Numbered from the stretch's first letter, positions 33,903-45,283 are shown. The stretch is 64,000 nucleotides of DNA from Litsea cubeba (GCA_012931725.1 CM022949.1:45984980-46048979); one strand, 5' to 3'. Numbers and translations are program-made. The notes: generated by a model not told the origin, from the letters alone.

Positions 33903-34844
33903 TGTAGGTGCAGAAAATAATGACCCACAATAAGAGGGTGCCTTACAGGACTTATCCGAGAAGATGATGGTGACTGGAATGACTGGATGCCGTCCGGAAG
34001 CCTGAAAGGGAAGAACAAACGGTCAGAGGACCCTGGCCTGGGCGGCGCAAGGCTCTCCGATGCCAAAGTCAGTATGGGAACTGGAACAATGGAAGCAGAG
34101 GGAGAAGAGAGACAGAGTAACGGCTCCGTGTCTGAGAAATGGCGTACCTTAGATGGTGGGTTGAGCCTCTATTTATAGAGTTTGGAGCGTATCTTTGGGA
34201 GATATTGTGGCGTGGGTCCCATGATTGGACTGGGAAGTCACGATCAGCCCACATTGCATTAATTGTGGTCCAATCCAGCCCACTATGCATTAAATGCCCG
34301 TCGGGTCAGCCCACATCGCATTTAATGCACATCTTGTTGGGCCAGATCCTGTTGGGCGCCTTTGGCGGTAGGGGTACCAGCGGATCTGCCCTCGGGCCCT
34401 GCCCTGATGTGGCTTCAGCCGCTGGATGGGACTCTGTCAGGGATCTGGCGAAGATCGTGGGCGGCTGGATGTCGCGTCTGTCCCACCAGCTCGTGCCCCT
34501 ATCCCTCCACGTGCCTGACGACGTGGGGGATGAGGGGCGCATGCGAATGTTCTCTCTTGCTTCGGCTTCTGTCCCGGCTTCTTTAGCCGAGGTGGAGCTT
34601 TCTGCCGAGATGGTACCCGGGGTGGCTCAGCCGAGGTGGAGCTCCTTGCCGAGATGACGCCCAAAGTGGGCCAGTTCGGCGCTAAGGGCCCGGAGCTGCC
34701 TGACTTCGGCCGGGCCTCCTGTCCTGGTAGCCGGGGCGAGCCTGGTGCCACGTGGATGGCACGAGGATGGCATGTGAGAATGCTTAACCTCATCTGATGG
34801 CTGCGATTAACTCAATCCTGTGGTTCTGGAAATCTCCCCACACA
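33903..34844 (-). repeat. 5' LTR of the gypsy element (942 bp)
   Basis: Partner of 21723-22665. A TATA-like box (TATAAATA on the minus strand, 34177-34170) sits in CTCTATAAATAGAGG and would start genomic transcription towards lower coordinates. Confidence 0.95.
34170..34177 (-). promoter_or_regulatory. LTR TATA box
   Basis: TATAAATA on the minus strand, conserved in both LTRs and matched by TATAAATA at 61622-61629 in the related element. Confidence 0.65.
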
Positions 34845-34849
34845 GATCC

Positions 34850-35217
34850 CTATGGACTAGACCCGAAGGGAGGTCAGAGTTTTGCCCCCAAAAATAGGCA
34901 GTAGCAGGCCAAACCAAGTTATTCCAAACTAATTGAGGCCAGACAACACGAGGACCTCTTATTCTGACTTCATCCCAAACTTTCTTAACTGAAAGGGTCT
35001 CACTGTTGTTGTCACCCCAGTGAAGCTGATCTTCAGGAAATGGGTCAGAAAGAAACATATTAGACAAGAGTAAGAAGAAATGATGTTTGACCTCAAGTGC
35101 GCTAGTTGGCACAATCCAGAGGCCATTTTCAGTGACTGTGTAGACCTTAACAAAGGGGTTGAGATTGTGATGAGGAAAAATCTCTAAAAGGAACCTGATA
35201 AGAGACCATTTATCATC
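34850..35217 (-). pseudogene. LINE ORF2 fragment (zf-RVT region), between gypsy and the small LTR element
   Basis: Minus-strand reading DDKWSLIRFLLEIFPHHN, then TVTENGLWIVPTSA, ETLSVKKVWDEVRIRGPRV and WPQLVWNNLVWPATAYFWG. The SVKKVWDEVR...VVWPQLVWNN block is the zf-RVT domain that follows RT in plant L1-like LINEs. The frame is open here, but the gene is cut on both sides by LTR elements. Confidence 0.75.
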
Positions 35218-36149
35218 TGTTAGAGATATTAGGGTCATTGCATTTTAGAGATACAGGATTGGTTAGAGATAAGGGTTCTTCACCTTGAGATATAGGATTA
35301 TTAGGTTGTATAAATTGGGATCATTCCTTGGTTGAATCTCACGGTGAATTTATGTTACACATTCATCTCTTTATAGTTAATATGGTGTCAAAGCGAACTG
35401 GTCATGAGTTCGAATCTCATAGGAACAACTTGACACTAAAATGTATGTTGTGAAATGTGCACTGCTGGGTTCCACCTTAGGGGTAATGTTACAAAGTATT
35501 TATGCTGCCTTGACTAACGCCTCGAGGTTTTGATTCAATGGGTTAACAGAGGAAATTTAATATTGTATCATAGCCATGGCCTGGTGGTGATCTTACGATC
35601 AAGTTGGCCATGGCCCGTTTGTTATGCTTCTACTATAATCTTGCCATCACTTTTTTCTCCTTCAATAAAATCATCATCCTCTCTCATCCATCCAAATATT
35701 CAAGATTTACAATTTTCTATCTTCGTCAAATTGCACGAAAGAAAGGTTCTGGAAGAGACCACAGCAGATGTGCTCTTGTGGGCAACCGACATCGATAGTT
35801 TAAATAGGAGCGGGCTTTGACAGTAATGTATCCATAGATAGTGATTAGCAAGAAGATATGATGATCACTTCCATAGATATCTACCATTTTATTTTTCAGA
35901 TATCAAAGGTTTTTTTTTTTCTTTTCACAAGCGTAGATCCTTTAAGAGGGTGTTATAGTATTAAGGTCATTGTATTTTTGAGATATAGGATTGTTTAGGG
36001 TTGATTAGAGATATCAGATAGGGGTCCCTTACCTTGAGTTAAAGATTAGTTTAAATTTGAATTATTATTGGGTTGTATAAATTGGTATCATTCCTTGGAT
36101 GAGTCTCACTGTGAATTTATGCAATACATACATTTCTTTAAAGTTAATT
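35218..36149 (+). mobile_element. Small LTR retrotransposon (TRIM-like) nested in the LINE
   Basis: Two diverged direct repeats, 35218-35382 and 35951-36149, share blocks such as GGGTCATTG, GAGATAYAGGATTG, TTGGGTTGTATAAATTGG-like sequence and ATCATTCCTTGG. The first is followed by TGGTGTCAAAGCG (35383), close to the initiator-tRNA-Met PBS TGGTATCAGAGC. A purine tract AAGAGGG precedes the second. The 570-bp interior has no gag or pol. The LTRs are clearly older and more diverged than those of the large gypsy element. I could not find a convincing target duplication. Confidence 0.7.
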
Positions 36150-36470
36150 GCCATAAGCTACCAATAACCTAGTTACTTCGAAAAAGAAGAAAATGGCCTA
36201 AGGATCTCACTTGTTTTTGGATGTAGGAGCCCACCTTGGGGGAGTATTAGGGAACCAATTATCTATTTCTAAAATATCTCATTTTTGAACCAAAGTGACT
36301 AAGGAAAATTGGAGAAAGAGGCTTCCCAACCTAATCTCGGAGGACACACGGTGTTCATGTTGCAGAGTCTTCGGATGCCTAAACCACCTTTAGCTTTTGG
36401 AGGAAATCCTTCTTCCAACTAACTAGAATTACTTGGATGTATAGGCCAAGTTTGACTACAAAAGACCTAA
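36150..36470 (-). pseudogene. LINE ORF2 fragment upstream of the nested LTR element
   Basis: On the minus strand, PPKAKGGLGIRRLCNMN followed by RLGWEASFSNFP, a stop and SLWFKNEIF resembles the RT C-terminal region of plant LINEs (GGLGIR...LWRFL). It is a decayed piece of the same LINE as 34850-35217. Confidence 0.55.
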
Positions 36471-36776
36471 ATAATTATTTCTATGGCCTTACATATGGAT
36501 TTAAGAATGGAGAAAACCATGGCAATATGGATGGGCATGCTGGAAATGATGTGTTTGACAAGGATGAACTGGCCTACTTAAAACAGAAGAACTTGGCTTT
36601 CCAACCTGAAAACTTTTGGCGGATTGAATCAATAAGAGAAGCAAGTAAAAGTTTACAAGGGGATCTATGGAAGAGAGGGGCTCCTAGGCCTAGAGGTAAG
36701 GATATGAAGAATTTCCTTGATTTTTTTTTTCTCGTCTAAGGCTTGCTTTTTCCAAAGAAAATCAGGCTTTTCCTTC
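36471..36776. other. Unassigned sequence between two LINEs
   Basis: A 100-codon plus frame (36437-36739; SKSLQGDLWKRG) is open but I recognise no family. A T-run lies at 36721-36730. Confidence 0.35.
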
Positions 36777-39110
36777 TTTATTTTTTTTTTTCGATCGATA
36801 ACGAAGGCTTTCATTAAAAAGCAAAGAGATTACAAGAAGAAGGGGCAGGAAGAAAAACTAAAAGGTACACGAGAGATGTACCCTTAACCACTCTACAATT
36901 ACATAATAACGCCTTCCCAAGGGGAGAATCTCTCAACTCCCTGCTTGGCCAAAGCATTTTCCAAAGAGTTGTTCTATCTTAGCTCATGAATAAAAACAAC
37001 GTCCATGTTAGAAGATAAAAATCGAATTTCATTAAAGTGAAATTGAAATTTCCATGGGTTTTCCTTTCAATTTGACATGCAATCAACGGCATTGAAAGAA
37101 TCACTCTCAACAATAAGCTCGCCATGGAAGAATCTCGAGAAATACCGAAGAGCTTCTAAGATAGCTAACACCTGTGCTTCATTAGAACCACAAACACCTA
37201 CATGCTTAGAAAACATTAAAAAAAAAAAAAACCCTCATTGCTACAGTTATGAAGCACACCACCAATACTCACTAGTCCTGGCTTACCTCTCGCAACTCCA
37301 TCGACGTCGAATCTAAGCACACTTATAGGGGGAGAAGATAAAAAATAGATCTCTTTACCTTAAAAGGACCACGTCCCATGCAAGCTTCCCAATTAAAAAT
37401 GATATCATTAAGACTGAAATTAAAGAACTCTACAAAAGTCCATTTAGCAGTCTGTTAGGGTTACCCTATCAATAAACTTTACTGAAGAAGAGGAGGTGCC
37501 TTTCAAGTTTTTATCATTCCTTTCTCTCAAATAGACTAACAAATGAGAGCATCCTCCAAAGAATACACCCACACTCAATGAAATGCCCTCCCAACCAAGA
37601 TTTCATTGCATCCGCCAGTCTTTGGACAATACCAAGCAAGACAACATCTACCATTGAAGTAGCTCCAAACACCTGACGCAACCTCACAATGAAGAAAAAG
37701 GTGATTAATTGTTTCGTCCTTTCGACACATCACACGAACATACGAGATGTTTGATGATGTCAACCCTCTTCTTCTTAGATAATTCAGTGTAGACACCTTG
37801 GCCGCAACAACTAACCATAAAAAAACGTCAACCCGTGGAGGAACCAACCCGACCAAACAAGAGAGGAAGGAGCTCTAGAATGTTAGTTTCCTCCAAGGCC
37901 AAGTAAGGCCACACCCGTACTTATCCACACCATATTTAGAAGCAATGACTCTTCTCCATAAAGCCTCCCTCTCCCCCCCAAACCTCCACCACCATTTAAC
38001 TAGTAAAACTCGGTTCTTATTCTTGAAATTGCCCAAACCCAAACCCCCACTTCTTTTCGGCTTAATCAACTCACTCCACTTTAGTAAGTGCAACCTTTTC
38101 TTGTCACCTTACCCTTCCGATAATGAAATTCCTACAAAAAGGGACCACTACCTTTGGCATATTGAAGAGAAACATGTAGTTCACCGAAGGATTAGATAAG
38201 CATGCTTTTATCTATGTGATCCTTCCGCCCAATGATAAGTATTTTAACTTCAAGATTAGATAAGCATGCTTTTATCTATGTGATCCTTCCGCCCAATGAT
38301 AAGTATTTTTTCTTCAAAGAAGATAACTTCCCCTCAAATTTGTGAATGATAGGATCCTACAACGATTTAGACCTCGACTTTGGTCTGATAGGAAATCATG
38401 ATAAACAAAGGTGAGCCTCCCTAATTTACAATGAATAGTGGAAGCCAATGGCTGAATAGCCTCCTCTGAACACCCTGTCCCGACTAGCACATTGTTGGAC
38501 ATGTTAACCTGAAGGCTAAAACCAACGGGAAACATCTCAAAATCCTCTTTAAAGCCTGAATTTCTTCCCTCCTAGAAGAACTAATCCTGGTCCGAGCTAT
38601 CATAGTAAACAAAGAGGAGATTAGCTACAACACTATCTAGGATGGCTCTGAGAAGAGGAGGATGTCATCGGCACAAAGGTGACAAATTTGGGGTTGTGCT
38701 TAGAGTTGAAAATGGGTTGGATGTCGCCACAATACACAAGGTTGGATAAATTAAGGCGACAAACTTCTTCAAATAAGACAAAGAGATAGGGAGATAGAGG
38801 ATCCCTTTGTCTTAAGCTGTACTCTGGAGAAAAGAAGCCACAAATCTCCCCATTGATGAGAAATAGCTCTTTCAAGAAGTAAATACATTCTTTGACTAGG
38901 TTTATCCCACTTGAGGATAATACAAAGGTCTCTAGGGATTTGAAAAGGATTTTCCAATGAAGCTTGTCAAAGGCTTTGGAGATGTCTAACTTTAGGCAAA
39001 AAGAGCCATCAACCATTTTACAATTACGCCTCTGAAGCAGAAGTGGAAGTACATTTTCTATTTTCTTTAAAACACAAAACTCTAGTATAACTTTAACTTG
39101 CACTACAAAT
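36777..39110 (-). mobile_element. Decayed L1-like LINE, 5'-truncated
   Basis: The minus-strand 3' end is a poly-A tract (T-run at 36778-36791) preceded by TTTTTAATGAAAGCCTTCG, the usual end of plant LINEs. Going upstream: RNase H (about 37300-36960; GSNEAQVLAILEALRYFSRF, LIVESDSFNAVD), zf-RVT (37860-37575; PPRVDVFLWLVVAAKVSTLN), a linker (38093-37875; [17 protein letters not shown]) and RT (39103-38633; FCLKLDISKAFDKLHW, LRQRDPLSPYLFVL, and CADDILLF after a frame change). Several stops and shifts are present; endonuclease and ORF1 are absent. Confidence 0.85.
38191..38318. repeat. 64-bp tandem duplication inside the LINE
   Basis: ATTAGATAAGCATGCTTTTA followed by TCTATGTGATCCTTCCGCCC starts at 38191 and at 38255. 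Confidence 0.9.
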
Positions 39111-39740
39111 AGAGTAAAATAACTCCTATTTTAACATAAACTTAAAAGAGTCCTATTATACTGGAAAGTTTAACTTATTCCCCTAGCGCCTTTCCTTAAG
39201 TTTGACCTTTTATTGAGCACAATGAAAAACTTATACCAGATAATTAAATAAAAATCCTAAATTAATTTGAGTCCTACACATGTGGCATGAGGTCTATCTG
39301 CATCACTTAAAAAGGTAGATCCAACCTTCCATCAAGCGAAAAGAGCCAACCATTGCCTGGTCACCAACCAAAATTTATGTCTAATATACTCTTGAATCTT
39401 GATTGTCTAATCAATTATATTTCTCAACATGAGCCAATGTGGTTTCCTTTTTCTTTCTTTCTTATCGATTTTGTATGTGCCCTTTTATGTAAATCAAATT
39501 CATGGAAGGAGCTAACCACTTGATGCCTCATATCTACTTTAAATGAACTAATCATTAGTGTATAAATTGGGTTTGATTGAAACCTCTTCTTTTTCAGTAT
39601 ATGAGATCATCGCTAAGCAACAAAACGTTCAGGTGAAAAAAATGTAAAATGAAAATAATTTGTCCATTCATAATACTGTTTTTACCTTATCTATCATATT
39701 TTGAATAGTTACTTATTGTTTATTCGTTTCCTTAGCAGCC
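39111..39740. other. Upstream region of the CNL relic
   Basis: No coding region. TATAAATTGG at 39561 is a possible TATA box. A pyrimidine-rich CCTTAGCAG just before the ATG at 39741 could be the acceptor of a leader intron. Confidence 0.4.
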
Positions 39741-41312
39741 ATGGAGTATCTTGGGACATTTCTTGGAATGGGAAAGACAATATTAGCACCACTCTTAAGT
39801 CTAAAAGAAAATGAGGATATTTTGGATAAGAAAATTGAAGAGTTGAGTTGCCGTGAGATTGATGTACGAGCAGATTTAGAGAAAGCAAATCTACAGTCTG
39901 GAAAGAGGCCAAAGAGAGAGAGGTAGAGTTATGGTTAAAAAATGTGCAAAATATTAAAGATGAAGTTCTTTATATTAAGCAAAAGTTAGGGGAGCTGAGA
40001 TGGCATCATTTCCGCTTACAATTAAATTTGGCCAAGCTTATCAAAGAGAAGATTGAAGATGTGGTCCAGCTAAAAGAGAATGGGCGATTTCAGGGGGGAT
40101 TGGTTGTTGATTTGCTGCCGGGTAGTATACAAACTTTTCCTACAACAAAATTAGTGGGTGAAACAACTGCCCTAAGAAGTTTAAAAATGATAGAGGAATG
40201 TCTAATAGATGATGGGGTAGGAAAGATCGGTGTCTATGGTATTAGAGGGGTGGGCAAGACAACCATAATGACCCACATTCACAATAAAAGCAAAATGGCT
40301 GCAACATTCAATAGTGTCATTTGGGTGGCTGTCTCTAAAGATTCATATATAGAAAAATTGCAAGATGATGTCTCCAAAGCAATGGGTGTAAGTCTCTCCC
40401 ATAACAAAGATGCACATCATAGATCAGCTGAGTTAATTCAAGCTTTCATCCATAGGGGTAGGTTCTTGCTCATTATGGACGACATTTGGAATGTGTTTCC
40501 TTTAACAAAAGTTGGGATTCCAGAACCTAATGTGGAAAACAAATGCAAAATAGTGTGGACTACTCAATCTCAAAGAGTGTGCGGAGGGATGGACAGTCAA
40601 GTGAGAATTAAAGTGGATCGTCTTACCAATGATGAATCATGGACTTTGTTTGAGGAAAAACTTGGGGGTAATTTGGTACTTCCACCAGAAATTGAACAAA
40701 TTGCGAAGGCTGTTGTTGAAGAGTGTGATGGTTTGCCTACTGATATCATTACAGTAGGAGCGGCTATGAGGGGTGTGGATGAGATTACAATATGGAGGAA
40801 TGCACTAGAAGACTTGAAAAATCTGAGACTTAAGCTTGGAGGCATAGAAGATGATGCCTTCTCTTGCTTGAGATTCTGCTTTGATGATTTGAAAACTCGA
40901 AGACCGAGATTGTTTCTTGTATTGTGCATTATGTCCTGAAGATGATCAAATAGATTGTGACTCGTTGCAGATGCTTCCTCTTTCTATCAACAACATACAA
41001 CCCTCTCTCAAACAGATCAAAGGATCCATAACACAGTGGGACTCATTGCAGTGGGATAGTAACAATACCAAAATGCTCCTCCAGCCCTTTTTCCCAAGTG
41101 CACCGGACAGAGATTTGCAGAGAGTAAAAACAGAAGAAGAAGATGTTGTAGATGATATCAATGATGCTGATGATGAACAGCGTGGATCCAAAAGGAAAGC
41201 AGATGTATTAGCCGAGCGGCGCCATCTGGACTTGAATCTCCCCCCACTTTCAATGGAGCAAGAGATTGAGCTATCTCCCAAAAACTCGAAAAAATGGAAG
41301 ACACATGAATGA
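39741..41312 (+). pseudogene. CC-NB-ARC (CNL) resistance-gene relic with foreign C-terminal tail
   Basis: The start codon is 39741. A coiled-coil region (KKIEELSCREIDVRADLEKA) is broken by a frameshift in the AGAGAGAGAG run at 39913-39922. It continues as VELWLKNVQNIKDEVLYIKQ into an NB-ARC domain: P-loop GIRGVGKTT, kinase-2 LLIMDDIWN, RNBS-B KIVWTTQSQRV and a GLPL variant CDGLPTDIITVG. A second shift near 40900 precedes the RNBS-D motif CFLYCALCPEDDQID. The CNL similarity then stops: no MHD motif, no LRR. The last 115 or so codons (40960-41312) are unrelated and acidic/basic, with KTEEEDVVDDINDADDE, GSKRKADVLAERR and an LDLNLPP EAR-like motif. CNLs are cytoplasmic immune receptors. This copy is non-functional as a receptor. 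Confidence 0.85.
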
Positions 41313-42064
41313 TGGTCTATCAACATTTGTACTTCTTCCAATGTCATGAAATTGTTTTTTCTTTTTCTTTTTTCCTTTTCTTTGATGTAATCTGTTCCCA
41401 AGTACTTTTAAGAGTGTTGCTGACATAAGCAAACATAAGCAATAAGAGAAGGCTGATAGCATTACTCAACTTTTAAAAGCTACAATAGTCAGAAATTCTG
41501 TTAAATGCTTTTTGTGTATGTTGAGAACTTTAAACGGTGTTCTTGTTCTTTTCCTTTATTGAGCGAAAAAGGCCTTTACTCATTTTAATATATAAAAGTA
41601 ATTGAATATCTCTAGAGATAAACACGCTCAAGGAAGGATTGAAAGTTCAAGCACCGCAAACCAAAATGATAGTGGCATCTGCTAGTTAATGGAACAATCT
41701 ACTGTTAACAGCAAATCAACTGTCACCTTTTTGGCTCCCCATGTTTAAGTCAGGTACATATTGCATAAAAAACAGGTTGATATTACAAGTCATTTCAGAC
41801 CTTCATTAGAGAGGAAAGCAAACCTTCAAGTTGTTTTGTTATTAGTTCTTGAAGTGATGACCATGAAGACCTCAATAATGAGTGCAAGCCAATGAGCTGC
41901 TACCTGTTGAACAATAAACTTAACAACTTCCTTTCTTTTCTTTGGTTTTTTCCTTATCTATACAATATCAGCAAGCTTCAGTAATAGCTTCTCGGGTCTT
42001 TTCAGAACCAAGAAGCTTGAGAAGAAGGGGTTGTCCAATTGGTTGGAAACCAGTCTCTCACGTA
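41313..42064. other. Intergenic DNA between the CNL relic and the TRIM
   Basis: No gene recognised. AT-rich, with a pyrimidine-rich run at 41348-41385. Confidence 0.5.
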
Positions 42065-42457
42065 TGTAGGATCTTACACCCCAATGAACTACCACTTATC
42101 CCAAAACCAATTGGTGATAGGAAACGGCACAACAATAGTTTTATGGTGAGGGCGAGGGCTCGACCACAATTATGACCGCTCAGGAGCGAGGGTGGACGTT
42201 GACCTCAACAATCCCTCCCTCAACGGCACACCCACCGCGACTCCTGCTGCGAACTCGCAAAATGCGTGTCCTGTGACTCAAACACCCGACCTACTAGGCT
42301 CTGATACCATTTGTAGGATCTTACACCCTATTGAGCTACCACTTATCCCAAAACCAATTGGTGATAGGAAACGGCACAATAATAGTTTTATGGTGAGGGC
42401 GAGGGCTCGACCACAATTATGACCGCTCAAGAGCGAGGGTGGACGTTGACCTCAACA
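42065..42457 (-). mobile_element. Complete TRIM retrotransposon (393 bp)
   Basis: Two 146-bp LTRs (42065-42210 and 42312-42457) read TGTTGAGG...ATCCTACA on the minus strand and differ by a few bases. The 101-bp interior has a tRNA-Met PBS, TGGTATCAGAGCC (42309-42297), two bases from the 5' LTR, and a purine tract TGAGGGAGGGAT (42222-42211) beside the 3' LTR. ACGTA flanks both sides (42060-42064 and 42458-42462). There is no coding capacity; mobilisation would need proteins of an autonomous LTR element. Confidence 0.93.
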
Positions 42458-43187
42458 ACGTAGCTATCAAGGGATCGATCCCTGGATATCCTCGCTCCTG
42501 CTTGTGTGGCTGCTCTCCAGATGTGTGTAGGTGTCCTCTCCTCACCTGTGTGGGTGTCTCCTCATGTGTGTAGGCTCTCTCCCATTGCAATCCCTACGTG
42601 AAATTGGATTAAAAGATCATATTATGCCTTTAGTGTCCCACAAGGCCACTTCGTTTCTGTGATTGGATACTGTAATTGTTGATCAGAGCCTTGATTGGCG
42701 CACCTAAGAAAAAACTACCTTTTGTCTGCTATCCGTATCCAACGATCAACACAGAACTTTGCACGTTGTAGGCTACCCATTTTTGTTTTCATCTTGACGT
42801 GCCTATTCTAACTACATTGATAAGCTGGTCAAGTATATGCCCATAGATTAAGAAAACTACCATAAGAACCCGTCATAGCTATTGAATAATTGCCCTCAAA
42901 TTTAGAGGCAGGATCACTATTATCATGTTGCCATTTAGCCAAGTCCCACTCTGATCAGAGTTTTTTTTTTGATAGAACACTCATGATTGGAGTTGATAAC
43001 ACAGGTAGATTGATCACATTTAGAACAAATTAAAAAAATTAAAAAAGAACATTTGTATTTACAAATGATCAATCTGATTACGGGCCTCTCCAATGAGAAT
43101 GAAACTTGTTCTTGTGACGATACAGAGGCCAGCAGTTATTATAAGTAACTTTGATTTTAAAGCTGGCTCGAGGATGGACTGATAACC
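42458..43187. other. Intergenic DNA
   Basis: No gene or repeat family recognised, apart from short A/T runs. Confidence 0.5.
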
Positions 43188-43385
43188 TTAGGCGTCACTA
43201 GTCAGGATTTATAATTGGAGTCTGGAACCTGGGAAGCTTTTGACCCACGGTGACTGCGAGAATCATGGCCTGCTACGTCACTGAGGGGATGCGTCACTAG
43301 TCAGGATTTATAATAGGAGTTTGGATCCTAGGAAGCTTTTGACCCACGGTGACTGCGAGAATCATGGCCTGCTACGTCACTGAGG
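43188..43385. repeat. 99-bp tandem duplication
   Basis: GCGTCACTAGTCAGGATTTA through TGCTACGTCACTGAGGGGA is repeated with a 99-bp step (GAAGCTTTT at 43233 and 43332). Confidence 0.9.
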
Positions 43386-44668
43386 GGATGCTTGTCATTC
43401 ACGTGGACAGTGCTTGCCAAATCTAGATCGTTTGAGACCTTTTTCCCACGATGACTGTGAGTGGACCAATCAAGGTTCGCCACTTTACCAAGGGGGCAAC
43501 GTCACGGTGACATGGCAGACCCTGATTAGTCCACTCATGATCACTGTGGGTCATCAAAAGCCTCACAAAACCCCGATTCGCGCCTACCTCTCACAATGAC
43601 ATGGGGGAATGTAATTGGTGCACTCACGGTGACCGAGGATCGAAAGCTAATCGTCCCAAAACAGGGTTTGCAAATATAATTTATACCTGGCTACTATATC
43701 TGCTCGCGAGAGTAAAGATGTTAACCGAATATTGTATCCACGGGACAAAATGGCTAAGTTGTGTTGGTTCCCAAATTCCTAAATTAGTCCTACTAGAAAA
43801 CAAAGTCTTGAGTTGAGGTTATGATTCCTAAATTAGAAATTTAAAGACAAGATTTGATTCAATTGAAGAAAGGTCTTAAGGTACGAATCCACCCCAGCCT
43901 CGTGCAATGGCGAATATAAAACCTAAGGTTTCACTATCAATGTTTTAAAGACTCGTTTTGGTTTACAAACCTCTATAAAGTCACCAAATAAATAGGAGTC
44001 TGGATCCTCGGAAGCTTTTGACCCACGATGACTGTGAGAATCATGGAATGCTACGTCACCGAGGGGATGCTTGTCAGTCACGTGGACAGTGCTTGCCGAA
44101 TCTGAATCGTCTGAGACTTTTTTCTCATGGTGACCGTGAGTGGACCAATCAAGGTCCGCCACTTCACCAAGGGGTAACGTCACGGTGACATGGCAGACCC
44201 TGATTAGTCCACTCATGATCGCTGTGGGTCATTAAAAGCCTCACAAAACCCCGATTCGCGCCTACCTCTCACAATGACATGGGGGAATGTCATCGGTGCA
44301 CTCACGGTGACCGAGGGTCGAAAGCTGATCGTCCCAAAACAGGGTTTGCAAATATAATTTATACCTAGCTACATATCTGCTTGCGAGAGTAAAGATGTTA
44401 ACCGAATGTTGTATCCACTGGAACAAATGGCTAAGTTGTGTTGGTTCCCAAATTCCTAAATTAATCCTACTAGAAAACGAAGTATTGAGTTGAGGTTACG
44501 ATTCCTAAATTAGCAATTTAAAGACAAGATTTGATTCAATTGAAGAAAGGTCTTAGGGTATGAATCCGCCCCAGCCTCGTGCAATGGCGAATATAAAACC
44601 TAAGGTTTCACTATCAATGCTTTAAAGACTCGTTTTGATTAAAAACCTCTATAGAGTCACCAAATAAA
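43309..44668. repeat. 679-bp unit in two tandem copies
   Basis: Copy 1 begins near 43309 and copy 2 near 43988; GAAGCTTTT lies at 43332 and 44011. Shared blocks run all the way to ACTCGTTTTG and GTCACCAAATAAAT. Both copies are rich in variants of CACGGTGAC, including the palindromic GTCACGGTGAC. No ORF is conserved between them. Confidence 0.9.
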
Positions 44669-45283
44669 TTGTGCGGGTTTAGATCTGGGAATAACCTATC
44701 TCTATCCATACACATTCAAGCACCATTATATGACTGATATTCTAAACTACAAGAATAAAATACCAAAACTAGATCTTGTATTAATAAATAAATCCAAAAC
44801 ACGGATAACATTCATGTCATATAATCAAAGCATCCAAAATAAAACCCTAGACCATATACATTCACCATAAACACAAAACTAGGGCTTCATCACAACCCTA
44901 AGATAGAGAATTAGTTAGTCATGGAGAGAGATTGATGAAGAAACCTTGACGAAATCTCCATTGATGCTCTTTCCACTGCTAAAAAATCAGCCTCCAGTTC
45001 TTCTCTCCAGATGTGAATGACCTAAAAACGAGTTTGGCTCGCTTTTTATAGCTTTTAGATCAATTTTCTCTTCAAATCGCGCAAGGAGACGGTAGCCTCG
45101 GAGTCACTTTTTGGGGTCTGGCGTCCAGACGCCTGGAGGCAGTAGCGTCAGTGCATTTGATGGTTCTGGCGTCCGGACGCCAGGATGCAGTATGCTCCGG
45201 TTCTTCTTATTTCTTGCCATTTTTTCTCCGATTTTATTATCTTTCAGCCACCTGTAAATATTAAAATAACATAATTAAGCTAA
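44669..45283. other. Intergenic DNA with paired GC-rich palindromes
   Basis: No gene recognised. GGCGTCCAGACGCC at 45120-45133 is followed by the perfect 18-bp palindrome CTGGCGTCCGGACGCCAG at 45166-45183. Confidence 0.7.

Larger units (their letters stand above)
21723..34844 (-). mobile_element. Complete Ty3/gypsy retrotransposon, Tat lineage, 13.1 kb
   Basis: Direct LTRs (21723-22665 and 33903-34844) begin TGTGTGGGG and end CCTACA on the minus strand. GATCC flanks both sides (21718-21722 and 34845-34849). The coding strand is minus: 5' LTR on the right, PBS 33884-33900, gag-protease 33797-31209, RT-RNase H-integrase 31233-28039, a 103-bp tandem array, an antisense gene on the plus strand (23255-25742), PPT 22666-22680, 3' LTR. 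A second, archaeal-type RNase H after the usual one, no chromodomain, and an antisense ORF near the 3' LTR are marks of the Tat clade (Ogre/Retand/Grande relatives). The LTRs differ at about a dozen positions by eye, so insertion is recent. Pol carries three frame breaks. Confidence 0.93.

Noticed and set aside
34807..35238. 143-codon minus frame as an intact gene
   Set aside because: Its first codons come from the small LTR element and its last codons run into the gypsy LTR; the true content is a LINE fragment.
35395..35430. tRNA-like string (GAGTTCGAATCTCATAGG)
   Set aside because: It directly follows the Met-type PBS of the small LTR element, where plant LTR elements often resemble tRNA; no full cloverleaf is present.
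41942..42422. Two 76-77-codon frames ending in the same 30 residues
   Set aside because: The shared part is the TRIM LTR read in the wrong strand twice.
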